In this document: one piece after another, positions 18,549 to 27,985 of the stretch
How the letters are laid out: every line of letters starts with the position of its first letter
Position numbering within the stretch: position 1 is the first letter of the stretch
NCBI GenBank assembly: GCA_963772265.1
Contig: CAVYWS010000006.1
Span: 62,001 to 126,000 of the forward strand
Reading direction: 5' to 3'
DNA: 64,000 bases
Origin: Mayfieldus sp963772265
Lineage (GTDB): Bacteria > Actinomycetota > Thermoleophilia > Solirubrobacterales > 70-9
The notes under the pieces: generated by a model
The model's input: only the letters and a program-made list of their open reading frames with translations
Told to the model about the DNA's origin: nothing
Databases searched by the model: none
Position numbers and translations under genes: made by a program

Positions 18549-19914
18549 GTGCCGCAGAGCCCAGATCAGCCGACGACCGAGCCAGCCGGCTTGGCAAGCG
18601 ACGCGGCTCAGCAGGATCTCGGCTCGATCTGGCAGGAGGTGAGCGACCGGCTGCGCGCCTCGGTCCCCGAGCCAACCTTCAGGCTCTGGCTCGAGCCGCT
18701 GCGCGCCGCGGCGGCCCAGGGCGACACCCTCTATGTAAAGGCCCCGGACGGCATTCGTGCCTGGGTCGAGCGTCGCTACGCAACCCTGATCAGCCAGGCT
18801 TTGACCCAGGTGGCCGCGGGGCTGCGAGAGGTCAGCTTCACCCCGCCCGCTACGGAGGACGAGGGCGGAATCGCCGAGGCGGCGCTCAACCCCAACTACA
18901 CCTTTGAGCGCTTCGTGATCGGCGAGGGCAACCGCATCGCCCACGCGGCGGCGCTGGCGGTCGCCGAGGCGCCGGCCGAGGCCTACAACCCGCTCTTCCT
19001 GCACGGGCCACCAGGGCTCGGCAAAACGCATCTGCTGGCTGCGATCGCCAATTACCTGCGCGCCAGCGCTCCCGAGCTGACCGTCCGCTACACCACGGCC
19101 GAGGCGTTCACGAACGAGTTCGTAGCCGCCCTTCAAGCTTCCGGCTCGGAGGAGTTCAAGCGTCGCTACCGCGACATCGACGTGCTGCTGATCGACGACG
19201 TCCAGTTCCTCGAGGGCAAGCGGCACACCGAGGAGGAGTTCTTCCACACCTTCAACGCGCTCTATGAATCGGGAAGCCAGCTGGTGCTCTCGGCGGACCG
19301 GATCCCGAGCGAGCTTTCGACCCTTGCCGAGCGGCTTCGCGACCGCTTCGAATGGGGGCTCACCGTCGCGGTCGAGCCGCCCAACCTGGCCACCCGGCTG
19401 ACGGTCCTGCACAGGCTGGTCCGCGAAGCCGGCATAGAGGTTGCGGGGGACGACGCGCTGGCCGTCCTGGCGCGCCGGATCGACGCCAACATCCGCCAGC
19501 TCCACGGAGCCCTGACCCGGGTGATCGCCCACGCCTCCCTGCGCGCCCGGCCTGTCGACCGGGCGCTGGTCGAGGAGATCGTCGGCGGAGCACCGCGGCA
19601 CGTTCCCGACACGGTCGAGTCGATCCAGGCGGCCACGGCGAGCTCGTTCGGGCTCGATCGCGCGACGCTGGTCGGGCCGAGCCGAGCCGCGAAGCCGCTG
19701 CAGGCCCGGCAGCTGGCGATCTATCTATGCCGGGAGATGACCGACCTCTCGCTCTTCGAGATCGGCCGCCAGTTCGGAGGCCGTGACCACGCTACGGTGC
19801 TGAACGCGATCCGGCGCGTCCAGCAGCGCTGCGAGAGCGGCGATCCCGACACCGCCAGCCGAGCTCAGTGGGCTTCGCGAACAAATCCACAGCGAGCGAA
19901 GCGCAGCCGCTTGA
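18549..19914 (+). CDS. dnaA: Chromosomal replication initiator DnaA, frameshift near C-terminus
   Basis: About 455 residues from GTG 18549 (VPQSPDQPTTEP), preceded by GAGAGG. Domain I LGSIWQEVSDRLRASVPEPTFRLWLEPL; Walker A FLHGPPGLGKTHLL; Walker B VLLIDDVQFLEGK; domain IV DNA-binding AAKPLQARQLAIYLCREMTDLSLFEIGRQFGGRDHATVLNAI. In the initial frame the protein would continue into an atypical Asn/Gln/Pro tail ending at 20024. Dropping one base near 19859 gives ELSGLREQIHSERSAAA and a stop at 19912-19914, the usual DnaA ending; I prefer this and treat it as a +1 error. Confidence 0.93.
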
Positions 19915-20045
19915 CGGCCGCAGCCGCTGTAAGAATCCCCACTCCTGCACAACCGCCATCAACAGCCAGAATTTCCCACCAGAAAGCCAAAAACCAGCGT
20001 CATCCACAGAGTCAACAAACCTAAATACAACTAAGAGAACTCGAA
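19915..20045. other. oriC: Probable oriC (dnaA-dnaN intergenic region)
   Basis: 131 bp, clearly richer in A/T than the surroundings and strand-asymmetric in A/C. It contains TCATCCACA at 20000-20008, one mismatch from the DnaA box TTATCCACA, and AAATCCACA sits just upstream at 19883-19891 within dnaA. The position between dnaA and dnaN is the usual actinobacterial origin. Few boxes match well, so the local DnaA-box consensus may differ. Confidence 0.6.
20000..20008 (+). promoter_or_regulatory. DnaA-box-like sequence
   Basis: TCATCCACA, 8 of 9 identical to the consensus TTATCCACA. Confidence 0.5.
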
Positions 20046-21152
20046 TTGAAAATCACCACTCAGAGATCTGAATTCGTTGCCCGCCTTGGAGTCGTAAGCC
20101 GAGCCGTTTCGACCCGCGCCACCACCCAAGCCCTCAGCGGCATCCTTCTCACCAGCGAAGGCGGCAAGCTGACCCTGCGGGCGACCGACCTCGAGATCGG
20201 CCTCGAGACCGGGCTCGACGGCGAGGTCGACGGCGACGGGGCGGTCCTTCTGCCGGGCCGGCAGCTGGTCGAGGTTGCGCGATCGCTGGGGGTCGACGAG
20301 GTGACGCTCGAGACCCGCGAGGCCGAGCGTGACGTCGAGCTGCGCTCCGGCAGCGCCGTCTTTCACCTCCGCACCCTCCCCAGCGAGGACTTTCCTCCCT
20401 TCCCGAAGCCCAGTGAGGAGCCGATTCGGATACCGGCGCCGGCGCTGGCCGAGACGGTGGAGATAGTGGCGCGCGCGGCGTCGCGCGACGACATGCGCCC
20501 GGTGCTGACCGGCGTCCTGGTGCGAGCCGCCGACAGCGCGATGACGATGGTGGCCACCGACTCCTACCGGCTCAGCGTCAAGGAGACGAAGCTGGAGTCC
20601 GAGGTCGGCGGCGAGCTCGAGGCGAACATTCCCGCTCGCGCCCTGCGCGAGCTGGCCCGGATTGCGGTCGGTGAGGAGGCCGAGGCGGTCGAGATCTCGC
20701 TGCTGCCCAACCAGGCGGTGTTCGCGGCCGGGCGGGTGGTGCTGACGACGCGCCTGATCGAGGGCCAGTTCCCCAACCACGAGCAGCTCCTGCCCGAGTC
20801 CTACGAGCATGACGTCCGCCTGCCGCGCGAGGAGTTCCTCGAGGTCGCGCGCCGAGTCAGCCAGCTCGCGCAGCGCAACGCTCCCCTGCGGCTGGCGCTG
20901 AAGCAGGGCGAGCTGACAGTGGCCGCGGAGACGCCGGAGGTCGGCGACGCGACCGAGACGATGCCCGTCGCCTTTGACGGCGAGCCGCTGGAGATCGGCT
21001 TCAACCCGGAGTTCCTCAAGGACGGGGTCGACAGCGTCGAGGGCGACGAGCTGCTGCTGCGGCTGATCTCCCCCCTGCGGCCGGGCCTGCTCCAGCCGGG
21101 AGAGGGAGAGGACTTCCGCTACCTGGTGATGCCGATCCGGCTCAACGTCTAG
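20046..21152 (+). CDS. dnaN: DNA polymerase III sliding clamp, beta subunit
   Basis: 368 residues from a TTG start (MKITTQRSEFVARLGVVSRAVSTR). Three repeated clamp domains; typical motifs are LRATDLEIGLET, LLPGRQLVEVARSL, VATDSYRLSVKE and the C-terminal FRYLVMPIRL. It encircles DNA and tethers polymerase. The start is fixed by homology to the family and by AAGAGA a few bases upstream. Intact, unlike its neighbours dnaA and recF. Confidence 0.97.
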   Translation: MKITTQRSEFVARLGVVSRAVSTRATTQALSGILLTSEGGKLTLRATDLEIGLETGLDGEVDGDGAVLLPGRQLVEVARSLGVDEVTLETREAERDVELRSGSAVFHLRTLPSEDFPPFPKPSEEPIRIPAPALAETVEIVARAASRDDMRPVLTGVLVRAADSAMTMVATDSYRLSVKETKLESEVGGELEANIPARALRELARIAVGEEAEAVEISLLPNQAVFAAGRVVLTTRLIEGQFPNHEQLLPESYEHDVRLPREEFLEVARRVSQLAQRNAPLRLALKQGELTVAAETPEVGDATETMPVAFDGEPLEIGFNPEFLKDGVDSVEGDELLLRLISPLRPGLLQPGEGEDFRYLVMPIRLNV

Positions 21153-21164
21153 TCGGAGCCTCGA

Positions 21165-22259
21165 ATGCGGGTGGCCAGCCTCGACGCACGCGACTTCCGC
21201 AGCCTCGAGCGCATCGAGGTCGAGATCGGTCCCGGGATCACGACGGCGCTGGGCGCGAACGGAACCGGGAAGACGAACCTGCTCGAAGCCCTTTACTTCG
21301 GGCTCAGCGGCCGCTCGTTTCGGACCCGCGATCGGCGCGAGCTGATCCGGTTCGGGTCGCAGGTCGCGCGCTCCGAGCTCGTCGTCGAGGCCGACGGGAG
21401 CTCGCACACCCTGCTCGCCTCGGTCTCCCGCGGCGAGGGTCGCCGCCACCTGCTGGATGGCGACGCCGCGTCGCCGGAGACGATCTCCCGCCACCGCCCC
21501 CACCTGGTCGTCTTCTCGCCCGACCGCCTGATCCTCGTCAAGGGCCCCCCGGCCGAGCGCCGCGCCCACATCGACGGCTTCGTCGCCGCCCGCTGGCCTT
21601 CGCGGGCGGGGCTGCGGCAGACCTACGGACAGGTTCTGGCGCAGCGCAACGCCCTGCTGCGCCGGGTCGCCGCCGGGCTCGCTCCGCCGGCCGAGCTGGA
21701 TGCCTGGGACGGTGCCCTGGCCGCCGCCGCGGTGCCTTTGATCGAGGCTCGCGCCGGGGCTGCCGGCGAGCTTGCGCCGCGCTTCGCCGAGGCCGCCGCC
21801 GAGCTGGGCCTTGCGGACGCCGCACCTGCGCTACGCGCCGCGCAGCGAGGCCGACGCGGCGCAGCTGCGCGCCGCGCTCCAGGAGCGCCGCGAGTCCGAC
21901 CTGCACCGCGCCCGGACCTCGCTGGGCCCGCACCTGGACGAGCTCGACCTGACCCTCGATCGGCCGCTCGCTGCGCCGCTATGGCTCGCAGGGCGAGCAG
22001 CGCTCCGGCCTGCTGGCGCTGCTGTTCGCGGAGCGCGAGACGCTGATCGACGCCGGCGCACCCCCGCCGCTGATGCTCCTCGACGACGTGATGAGCGAGC
22101 TCGACCCCGCTCACCGCGGCCTGCTCGGCCAGAGGCTGGCGGATCGCGGCCAGACCCTGATCAGCGCCGCCGATCGCGACGCCCTTCCCCCCGAGGCATC
22201 GCAGAGCGTCGTGCAGATGCCGGCCGGGCGACGCCGGCGGGCTGAGGGCGGTCGCCTGA
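21165..22259 (+). CDS. recF: DNA replication/repair protein RecF, three single-base frameshifts
   Basis: N-terminal SMC-like ATPase: FRSLERIEVEIGPGI, Walker A LGANGTGKTNLLEAL, LVVFSPDRLILVKGPPAERR. The reading frame then shifts three times, each by +1: near 21820 (to HLRYAPRSEADAAQLRAAL), near 21961 (to the RRYGSQGEQRSGLLALL signature) and near 22226-22228 (to a stop overlapping the next ATG as TGATG). Corrected, it contains Walker B LMLLDDVMSELD and has normal length, about 364 residues. All three sites are G/C runs, so sequence error is more likely than decay. Confidence 0.88.
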
Positions 22260-22549
22260 TGGGCCGGCGGGCCCCGCGGCCGGCGGCGCTGGCGGTTCGC
22301 TCGGCGCTTCAGCGCAGCGCTCCGCAGACCGGACTTGCGCTGGCGCAGACGGTCTGGCGTGAGGCGGTCGGAGACGCGATCGCCGAGGCCGCCGAGCCGG
22401 TCGAGGAGCGCCACGGGGTGCTCACAGTTCGCTGCCACAGCGCCACCTGGGCTCAGGAGCTGGCGCTGATGGAGCCGGAGCTGCTCGGGCGCCTCCGGGA
22501 GCGGATGGGGGAGGCTTCGCCGAAGGCCCTAAAGGTACTGGCTGGCTAG
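22259..22549 (+). CDS. dciA: DciA-like DUF721 protein
   Basis: 96 residues from MGRRAPRPAALAVRSALQ. DUF721 core: TGLALAQTVWREAVGDAIAEAAEP, GVLTVRCHSATWAQELALMEPELLGRL. This family includes the replicative-helicase operator/loader DciA of most bacteria lacking DnaC; the position between recF and gyrB is conserved in Actinomycetota. The ATG overlaps the inferred recF stop (TGATG). Confidence 0.85.
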   Translation: MGRRAPRPAALAVRSALQRSAPQTGLALAQTVWREAVGDAIAEAAEPVEERHGVLTVRCHSATWAQELALMEPELLGRLRERMGEASPKALKVLAG

Positions 22550-22555
22550 CCAGCC
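22540..22555. repeat. 16-bp palindrome at dciA stop codon
   Basis: GGCTGGCTAGCCAGCC is a perfect palindrome containing the dciA TAG stop; it could act as a small hairpin. A related palindrome lies inside parB. Confidence 0.5.
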
Positions 22556-22790
22556 TAGGCCTTCTGAGAGGACTTATGGGACTGCCTTTGCGGGCCGCCT
22601 GGAAACGGGCGCTTGGCGCACGGTCCTTTATGCGTAATTTGCAGGACTTTTGTGTCATTTAGGCGGTCTTTCCGGGGCCTGAAACTGATATCCTTTATGT
22701 CAACCTTGATCGAGCGCCCCGACGCTGGTCCAGAGGCCGATTTCAGGCCACCGGCGGTCGGGGTTTTCTGCGACAAACGGAAGGAATTTC
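22550..22790. other. gyrB upstream region
   Basis: 241 bp, less GC-rich than average, with T-rich stretches (CTTTTGTGTCATTTAGG, GATATCCTTTATG). TATCCT near 22690 is a candidate -10 for gyrB. GGAAGGA about 8 nt before the TTG start at 22791 is a good SD. No open frame is convincing. Confidence 0.5.
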
Positions 22791-25331
22791 TTGGCTGAGA
22801 GCAAGTCCCGAGCGAAGGCCGGCGGCAAACAGACCTCCGCTGCGAAGTCGAAGGCGGCGAAGTCGAAGCGCAAGAGCGCGCCGGTGCCGACCGGCGGCGC
22901 CTCCTACGACGCCAAGGACATCACCGTCCTCGAGGGGCTCGAGGCGGTTCGCAAGCGGCCCGGCATGTACATCGGCTCGACCGGACCGCGGGGGCTGCAC
23001 CACCTCGTCTACGAGGTCGTCGACAACTCGGTCGACGAGGCAATCGCGGGTTACTGCGACAACGTCCGCATCGTTCTGCATCCCGACAACAGCTGCACCG
23101 TCGCCGACGACGGCCGCGGGATCCCGGTCGACCAGCACGCCAAGGAGAAGCGCCCCGCCGCCGAGGTCGTCCTGACCACCCTGCACGCCGGCGGAAAGTT
23201 CGGCGACGGCGGCGGCTACAAGGTGTCCGGCGGGTTGCACGGCGTCGGCGTCTCCGTCGTCAACGCGCTATCCGAGCGCCTGCACCTCGAGATAAGCCGC
23301 GACGGCTACGTCTGGACGCAGGAATACGAGCGCGGAAAGCCAACCGGCGACTTCAAGCGCGGCGCCAAGACCAAGGCGACCGGCACGACGATCACCTTCC
23401 TGCCCGACGACGAGGTCTTCGAGGAGCTCGGCTTCGACTTCCAGACCCTGGCCGAGCGGTTGCGCGAGACCGCCTTTCTGACCGGCGGCCTGAAGATCGA
23501 GCTGGTCGACGAGCGCGGAGAGAAGGACAGCGTCACCTTCGAATACAAGGGCGGGATCAGGGACTTCGTCGCCCACCTGAACGAGAACCGCGAGCCCCTG
23601 CACCGCAAGGCGGTCTACTTCGACGCCGAGGAGGAGGAAGGTCAGGTCGAGGTGGCGATGCAGTGGAACTCCTCCTACCAGGAATCGATCTTCACGTTCG
23701 CCAACAACATCAACACCCACGAAGGGGGCACCCATCTCTCCGGCTTCCGCTCGGCCCTGACCCGGACCCTGAACGCCTACGGTCGCGGCAAGGGGCTGCT
23801 GAAGGAGAAGGACGAGAACCTCTCCGGCGAGGACGTGCGCGAGGGGCTAACCGCGGTGATCTCGGTCAAGCTCCATGATCCGCAATTCGAGGGCCAGACC
23901 AAGACCAAGCTCGGCAACCCGCCGATCGAGGGCCTGGTCAAGGAGACGGTGAACCGCAAGCTGGGCGAGTTCCTGGAGGAGAACCCCGGCGACGCCCGCC
24001 GCATCCTCACCAAGGCGCTCGACGCCGCCCGCGCCCGCGACGCGGCCCGCAAGGCTCGCGACCTGACCCGACGCAAGTCGGCGCTGGAGAACTCGATGCT
24101 GCCCGGCAAGCTGGCCGACTGCACGGTCAAGGACCCGGCCAGCGCCGAGCTGTTCATCGTCGAGGGCGACTCCGCCGGCGGCTCGGCCAAGCAGGGCCGC
24201 GACCGCAACACCCAGGCGGTGCTGCCGCTGCGCGGCAAGATCATCAACGCCGAGAAGAGCCGCATCGACAAGGTGCTCTCCAACACCGAGATCCAGGCGC
24301 TGATCACGGCGATCGGGACCGGCGTCCACGACGAGTTCAACCTCGGCGAGGCCCGCTACCACAAGGTCGTGCTGATGACCGACGCCGACGTCGACGGCGC
24401 CCACATCCGCACCCTGGTCCTCACATTCCTCTACCGACAGATGCCGGAGCTGTTCGACGCCGGCTACGTCTACATCGCCAAGCCGCCGCTGTACGGGGTC
24501 AAGAACGGCAGCAGCATGACCTACGTCGAGCGCGAGTCCGAGCTCGAGGAGCTGCTGCTGCGCGACAAGATCGAGGAGCTCGAGCTGACAGACGCCAACG
24601 GCCGCTCCAAGAAGCTGACCAAGAGCCGCTGGCAGAGCTATGTGCGCCGCTCGAAGGAGTACGAGGGCTGGGCCTCCTCGCTGCAGGCCGAGTTCGGCCA
24701 CGAGCTGGTCCGCTTCCTCGAGGAGTCGCAGCTGCTCGACGAGGAGGTGGCGACGATCGCCGGGGCCCGGAAGGTGCTGAAGGCGAAGACGCCCGACGCC
24801 GAGCCCTACGAGACCGAGATCGTCAACGACGGCTCCGACGAGCTGACGGTGAAGGCGATCCACCGCAAGTCGGGACTGGCCCGGACCCACCGGCTGCCCG
24901 AGGGGCTCTTCAAGCACCACGACTACCGCAAGTTCGTCGAGGTCCACGCGACGCTTCTGAAGCAGGTCGGCCGCCCGCCGTTCGAGGTCGCCCTCAAGGA
25001 CAGAGTCGAGGAGGCGACCTCGTTCGTCGACCTGCACCGGGCGGTGATGGACCTGGCCAAGCAGGGCATCAACTTCAGCCGCTACAAGGGGCTGGGGGAG
25101 ATGAACTCCGAGGAGCTGCGCGAGACGACGATGGACCCGGCGACGCGGACGCTGCAGCGGGTGACCGCGGACGACGCCTCGGCCGCCGATCGGATCTTCG
25201 CGATGCTGATGGGCGACCAGGTCGAGCCGCGCCGCGACTTCATCGAACGGAACGCCAAGGACGTGACCAACCTTGATGTGGGCGGGTCGACGGGTCGTGG
25301 ACGCAGGAGGGCGGCGAAGCGAGCGCATTGA
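22791..25331 (+). CDS. gyrB: DNA gyrase subunit B
   Basis: 846 residues, TTG start with GGAAGGA upstream. A Lys/Ala-rich N-terminal extension (~40 residues) precedes ITVLEGLEAVRKRPGMYIG. GHKL ATPase motifs: EVVDNSVDEA, DDGRGIPV and GGLHGVGVSVVNALS. TOPRIM motifs: EGDSAGGSAKQGRDR and MTDADVDGAHI. The length exceeds the usual ~650 because of a TOPRIM-domain insert (about residues 590-740, ERESELEELLLRDKIEEL... region), like that of E. coli GyrB. The 3' end overlaps the extended gyrA frame. Confidence 0.97.
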   Translation: MAESKSRAKAGGKQTSAAKSKAAKSKRKSAPVPTGGASYDAKDITVLEGLEAVRKRPGMYIGSTGPRGLHHLVYEVVDNSVDEAIAGYCDNVRIVLHPDNSCTVADDGRGIPVDQHAKEKRPAAEVVLTTLHAGGKFGDGGGYKVSGGLHGVGVSVVNALSERLHLEISRDGYVWTQEYERGKPTGDFKRGAKTKATGTTITFLPDDEVFEELGFDFQTLAERLRETAFLTGGLKIELVDERGEKDSVTFEYKGGIRDFVAHLNENREPLHRKAVYFDAEEEEGQVEVAMQWNSSYQESIFTFANNINTHEGGTHLSGFRSALTRTLNAYGRGKGLLKEKDENLSGEDVREGLTAVISVKLHDPQFEGQTKTKLGNPPIEGLVKETVNRKLGEFLEENPGDARRILTKALDAARARDAARKARDLTRRKSALENSMLPGKLADCTVKDPASAELFIVEGDSAGGSAKQGRDRNTQAVLPLRGKIINAEKSRIDKVLSNTEIQALITAIGTGVHDEFNLGEARYHKVVLMTDADVDGAHIRTLVLTFLYRQMPELFDAGYVYIAKPPLYGVKNGSSMTYVERESELEELLLRDKIEELELTDANGRSKKLTKSRWQSYVRRSKEYEGWASSLQAEFGHELVRFLEESQLLDEEVATIAGARKVLKAKTPDAEPYETEIVNDGSDELTVKAIHRKSGLARTHRLPEGLFKHHDYRKFVEVHATLLKQVGRPPFEVALKDRVEEATSFVDLHRAVMDLAKQGINFSRYKGLGEMNSEELRETTMDPATRTLQRVTADDASAADRIFAMLMGDQVEPRRDFIERNAKDVTNLDVGGSTGRGRRRAAKRAH

Positions 25332-25396
25332 TCGTGCGTGAGCGAGACGCTCGACCGAGGACGCCGAAATGCGACGGTTTGCAGGAGCCGCAGCTG

Positions 25397-27970
25397 ATGG
25401 CGCTTGAAGCACTGACCGGCCGCATCGAGGAGCGCGAGCTCGAGAAGGAGATGCGCTCGTCCTACCTCGATTACGCGATGAGCGTGATCGTCGGACGGGC
25501 GCTTCCCGACGTTCGAGACGGCCTCAAGCCCGTCCACCGCCGCGTCCTCTACGCGATGCACGACCTCGGGCTGCAGCCGACCCGGCCCTACCGCAAGTCA
25601 GCCTTCGTCGTCGGCGAGGTCATGGGTACCTATCACCCGCACGGCGACCAGGCGATCTACGACACCCTGGTGCGGATGGCGCAGGAGTTCTCGCTGCGCT
25701 ACCCGCTCGTCGACGGGCAGGGCAACTTCGGCTCGATCGACGACGACCCGGCGGCGGCGATGCGCTACACCGAGGCGCGGCTGGAGCGCCTCGCGACAGA
25801 GATGCTGCGCGACATCGACGCCGACACGGTCGAGTTCGGTCCCAACTACGACGAGAGCAAGCGCGAGCCGCTCGTCCTGCCGTCCCGCTTCCCGAACCTG
25901 CTCGTCAACGGCGCGGCCGGGATCGCGGTCGGGATGGCGACCAACATCCCGCCCCACAACCTGCGCGAGACGATCGCCGCCACGACCGCCTACATCGAGG
26001 ATCCGGAGATCGACCTGGCGGGCCTGATGGAGCACGTCAAGGGCCCCGACTTCCCTGGCGGCGGCCTAATGAGCGCCGAGGGGATCCGCGACGCCTACGC
26101 CTCCGGCCGCGGCAGCATCCGGGTCCGCGCCCGCGCCCACGTCGAGCCGCTGAAGGGCGGCAAGGAGGCGATCATCGTCACCGAGCTGCCCTTCATGGTC
26201 AAGAAGGGCGGCGACGGCGGCCTGATCACCAAGATCGCCGACCTCGTCCGCGAGAAGAAGCTCGACGGGATCTCCGACCTGCGCGACGAGTCGGACCGCA
26301 GCGGGATGCGGCTGGTGATCGAGCTCAAGCGCGGCGGCCCGCCGGCCAAGGTCGTTCTCAACAACCTCTACAAGAAGACCGCCATGCAGACCTCGTTCGG
26401 GGTCAACTGCGTGGCGCTTGTCGACGGCGTCCCGCGCACGCTCGGGCTGCGCGAGCTGATCCAGTACTACGTCGAGCACCAGCGCGAGGTCGTCACCCGC
26501 CGCACCCAGTACGAGCTGCGCCGCGCCGAGGCCCGCGCCCACATCCTCGAGGGGCTGCTGATCGCGCTCGACAACCTCGACGCGGTGATCAAGCTGATCC
26601 GCGGTTCCAAGGATCCCGACAGCGCCCGCGACGGATTGATCGAGAAGTTCGAGCTCTCGCGCGAGCAGGCGCAGGCGATCCTCGACATGCGGCTGCAGCG
26701 CCTGACGGCGCTGGAGTCCGACAAGGTCCGCTCAGAGCACGCCGACCTGATGGAGCGGATCGGCGAGCTGCGGGCGATCCTGGCCGACGAGGACAAGGTG
26801 ATGGGCCTGGTCAAGGAGGAGCTGAGCGAGGTCGGCGACGCATACGGGGACGAGCGCCGCACCGAGATCACCCACTTCGAGGGCGACATGGGGATCGAGG
26901 ACATGATCGCCGACCAGCAGATGGTCGTCTCGCTGACCTCCTCGGGCTACGTGAAGCGGCTGCCGCTCGCCACCTACCGCCAGCAGCACCGTGGCGGCCG
27001 CGGGGTGATGGGAATGAACCTCAAGGAGGGCGACTACATCGAGCACCTGCACATCTGCTCGACCCACGACTTCATGCTCTTCTTCACCAACCGCGGCAAG
27101 GTCTACCGCAGCAAGGTCTACGAGCTTCCGGAGGGGTCACGGACCGGCAAGGGCAGCGCCCTGGTCAACGTCCTGCCGCTGAGCGAGGGGGAGCGGGTGA
27201 TGGCGGTGATTCCGACCCGCGACTTCAAGGAGGGCAAGTACCTGGTCTGCGCGACCGCCAAAGGCCAGGTCAAGAAGACCGAGTTCACCGCCTACAACAC
27301 GCCGATCCGGGCCGACGGGATCATCGCGATCAAGATCCGCAAGGGCGACGAGCTGGTCCAGGTGCGGCTGACCAACGGCTCAGACGACCTGCTCCTGGTC
27401 TCGAAGTCCGGCCACGCCTCGCGCTTCAGCGAGAAGCTGGTGCGCCCGATGGCGCGCGACACCGGCGGCGTCAAGGGGATGAACGTCGCCGACAAGGGCA
27501 ACAGGGTGCTGGCGATGGACGTGGCCCGCGACGACACCGAGCTGTTCGTGGTCACCGAGAACGGCTATGGCAAGCGAACCCTGGTCTCCGAGTACCCGGT
27601 CAAGGGCCGCGGGACGAAGGGCGTGCTGACCGCGAAGCTGACGACCAAGAAGGGCGGCCTGGCAGGCGCTCTGATCGTCCGCGAGCACCAGGACCTGCTG
27701 TTCATCTCCCAGAACGGGATGGTCCAGCGCACCTCGGTCGTCGGGATCTCGCAGATGGGCCGGCCGACCCAGGGCGTCCGGGTGATGAACCTGAAGGACA
27801 ACGACCGGGTCAGCGCCGTGGCGCTGGTGGTCGAATCCAATGAGGATGGCGTGGAGATCGAGGCGGCTGCGGATGCCGAGCAGGTTGAGCTCCCGGCCGA
27901 CGGCGCCGGACCGGACGGCGACCGGCCGGCCAAGGCAAAGCCGAAGTCCAGGGGCCGGAACAAGAGCTAG
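25397..27970 (+). CDS. gyrA: DNA gyrase subunit A
   Basis: 857 residues from ATG 25397 (MALEALTGRIEERELEKEM), preceded by CAGGAG at 10-nt spacing; the frame is open upstream to 25328, but that stretch is not gyrA-like. Quinolone-resistance region HPHGDQAIYDTLVRMAQ (Asp rather than Ser at the classic Ser83 position region deserves a check), catalytic Tyr in MRYTEARLERLA, and C-terminal beta-pinwheel with the GyrA box QQHRGGRG. Forms the negative-supercoiling A2B2 enzyme with GyrB. Confidence 0.97.
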   Translation: MALEALTGRIEERELEKEMRSSYLDYAMSVIVGRALPDVRDGLKPVHRRVLYAMHDLGLQPTRPYRKSAFVVGEVMGTYHPHGDQAIYDTLVRMAQEFSLRYPLVDGQGNFGSIDDDPAAAMRYTEARLERLATEMLRDIDADTVEFGPNYDESKREPLVLPSRFPNLLVNGAAGIAVGMATNIPPHNLRETIAATTAYIEDPEIDLAGLMEHVKGPDFPGGGLMSAEGIRDAYASGRGSIRVRARAHVEPLKGGKEAIIVTELPFMVKKGGDGGLITKIADLVREKKLDGISDLRDESDRSGMRLVIELKRGGPPAKVVLNNLYKKTAMQTSFGVNCVALVDGVPRTLGLRELIQYYVEHQREVVTRRTQYELRRAEARAHILEGLLIALDNLDAVIKLIRGSKDPDSARDGLIEKFELSREQAQAILDMRLQRLTALESDKVRSEHADLMERIGELRAILADEDKVMGLVKEELSEVGDAYGDERRTEITHFEGDMGIEDMIADQQMVVSLTSSGYVKRLPLATYRQQHRGGRGVMGMNLKEGDYIEHLHICSTHDFMLFFTNRGKVYRSKVYELPEGSRTGKGSALVNVLPLSEGERVMAVIPTRDFKEGKYLVCATAKGQVKKTEFTAYNTPIRADGIIAIKIRKGDELVQVRLTNGSDDLLLVSKSGHASRFSEKLVRPMARDTGGVKGMNVADKGNRVLAMDVARDDTELFVVTENGYGKRTLVSEYPVKGRGTKGVLTAKLTTKKGGLAGALIVREHQDLLFISQNGMVQRTSVVGISQMGRPTQGVRVMNLKDNDRVSAVALVVESNEDGVEIEAAADAEQVELPADGAGPDGDRPAKAKPKSRGRNKS

Positions 27971-27973
27971 AGA

Positions 27974-27979
27974 TAGGCT
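27974..27979 (+). promoter_or_regulatory. Putative -10 element TAGGCT
   Basis: TAGGCT, 6-nt spacer, then GTG 27986 of the SDR gene; no SD. Fits a leaderless transcript starting just after gyrA. Confidence 0.45.
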
Positions 27980-27985
27980 TGCGCC

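Noticed and set aside
17862..19601. Long minus-strand frame of 579 codons across rpmH and dnaA
   Set aside because: Only its last part is real (rnpA). The rest is a high-GC shadow of dnaA in a different frame.
19915..20024. Extended DnaA C-terminus to 20024
   Set aside because: The tail (Pro/Gln/Ser-rich, unlike any DnaA) appears only after a frame slip; the other frame gives the usual LREQIHSERSAAA ending and leaves an AT-richer gap with a DnaA-box-like site.
23847..25412. 521-codon minus-strand frame opposite gyrB
   Set aside because: Opposite to a highly conserved gene; Leu/Val/Gly/Arg-rich composition typical of antisense frames in GC-rich DNA, no recognisable domain.
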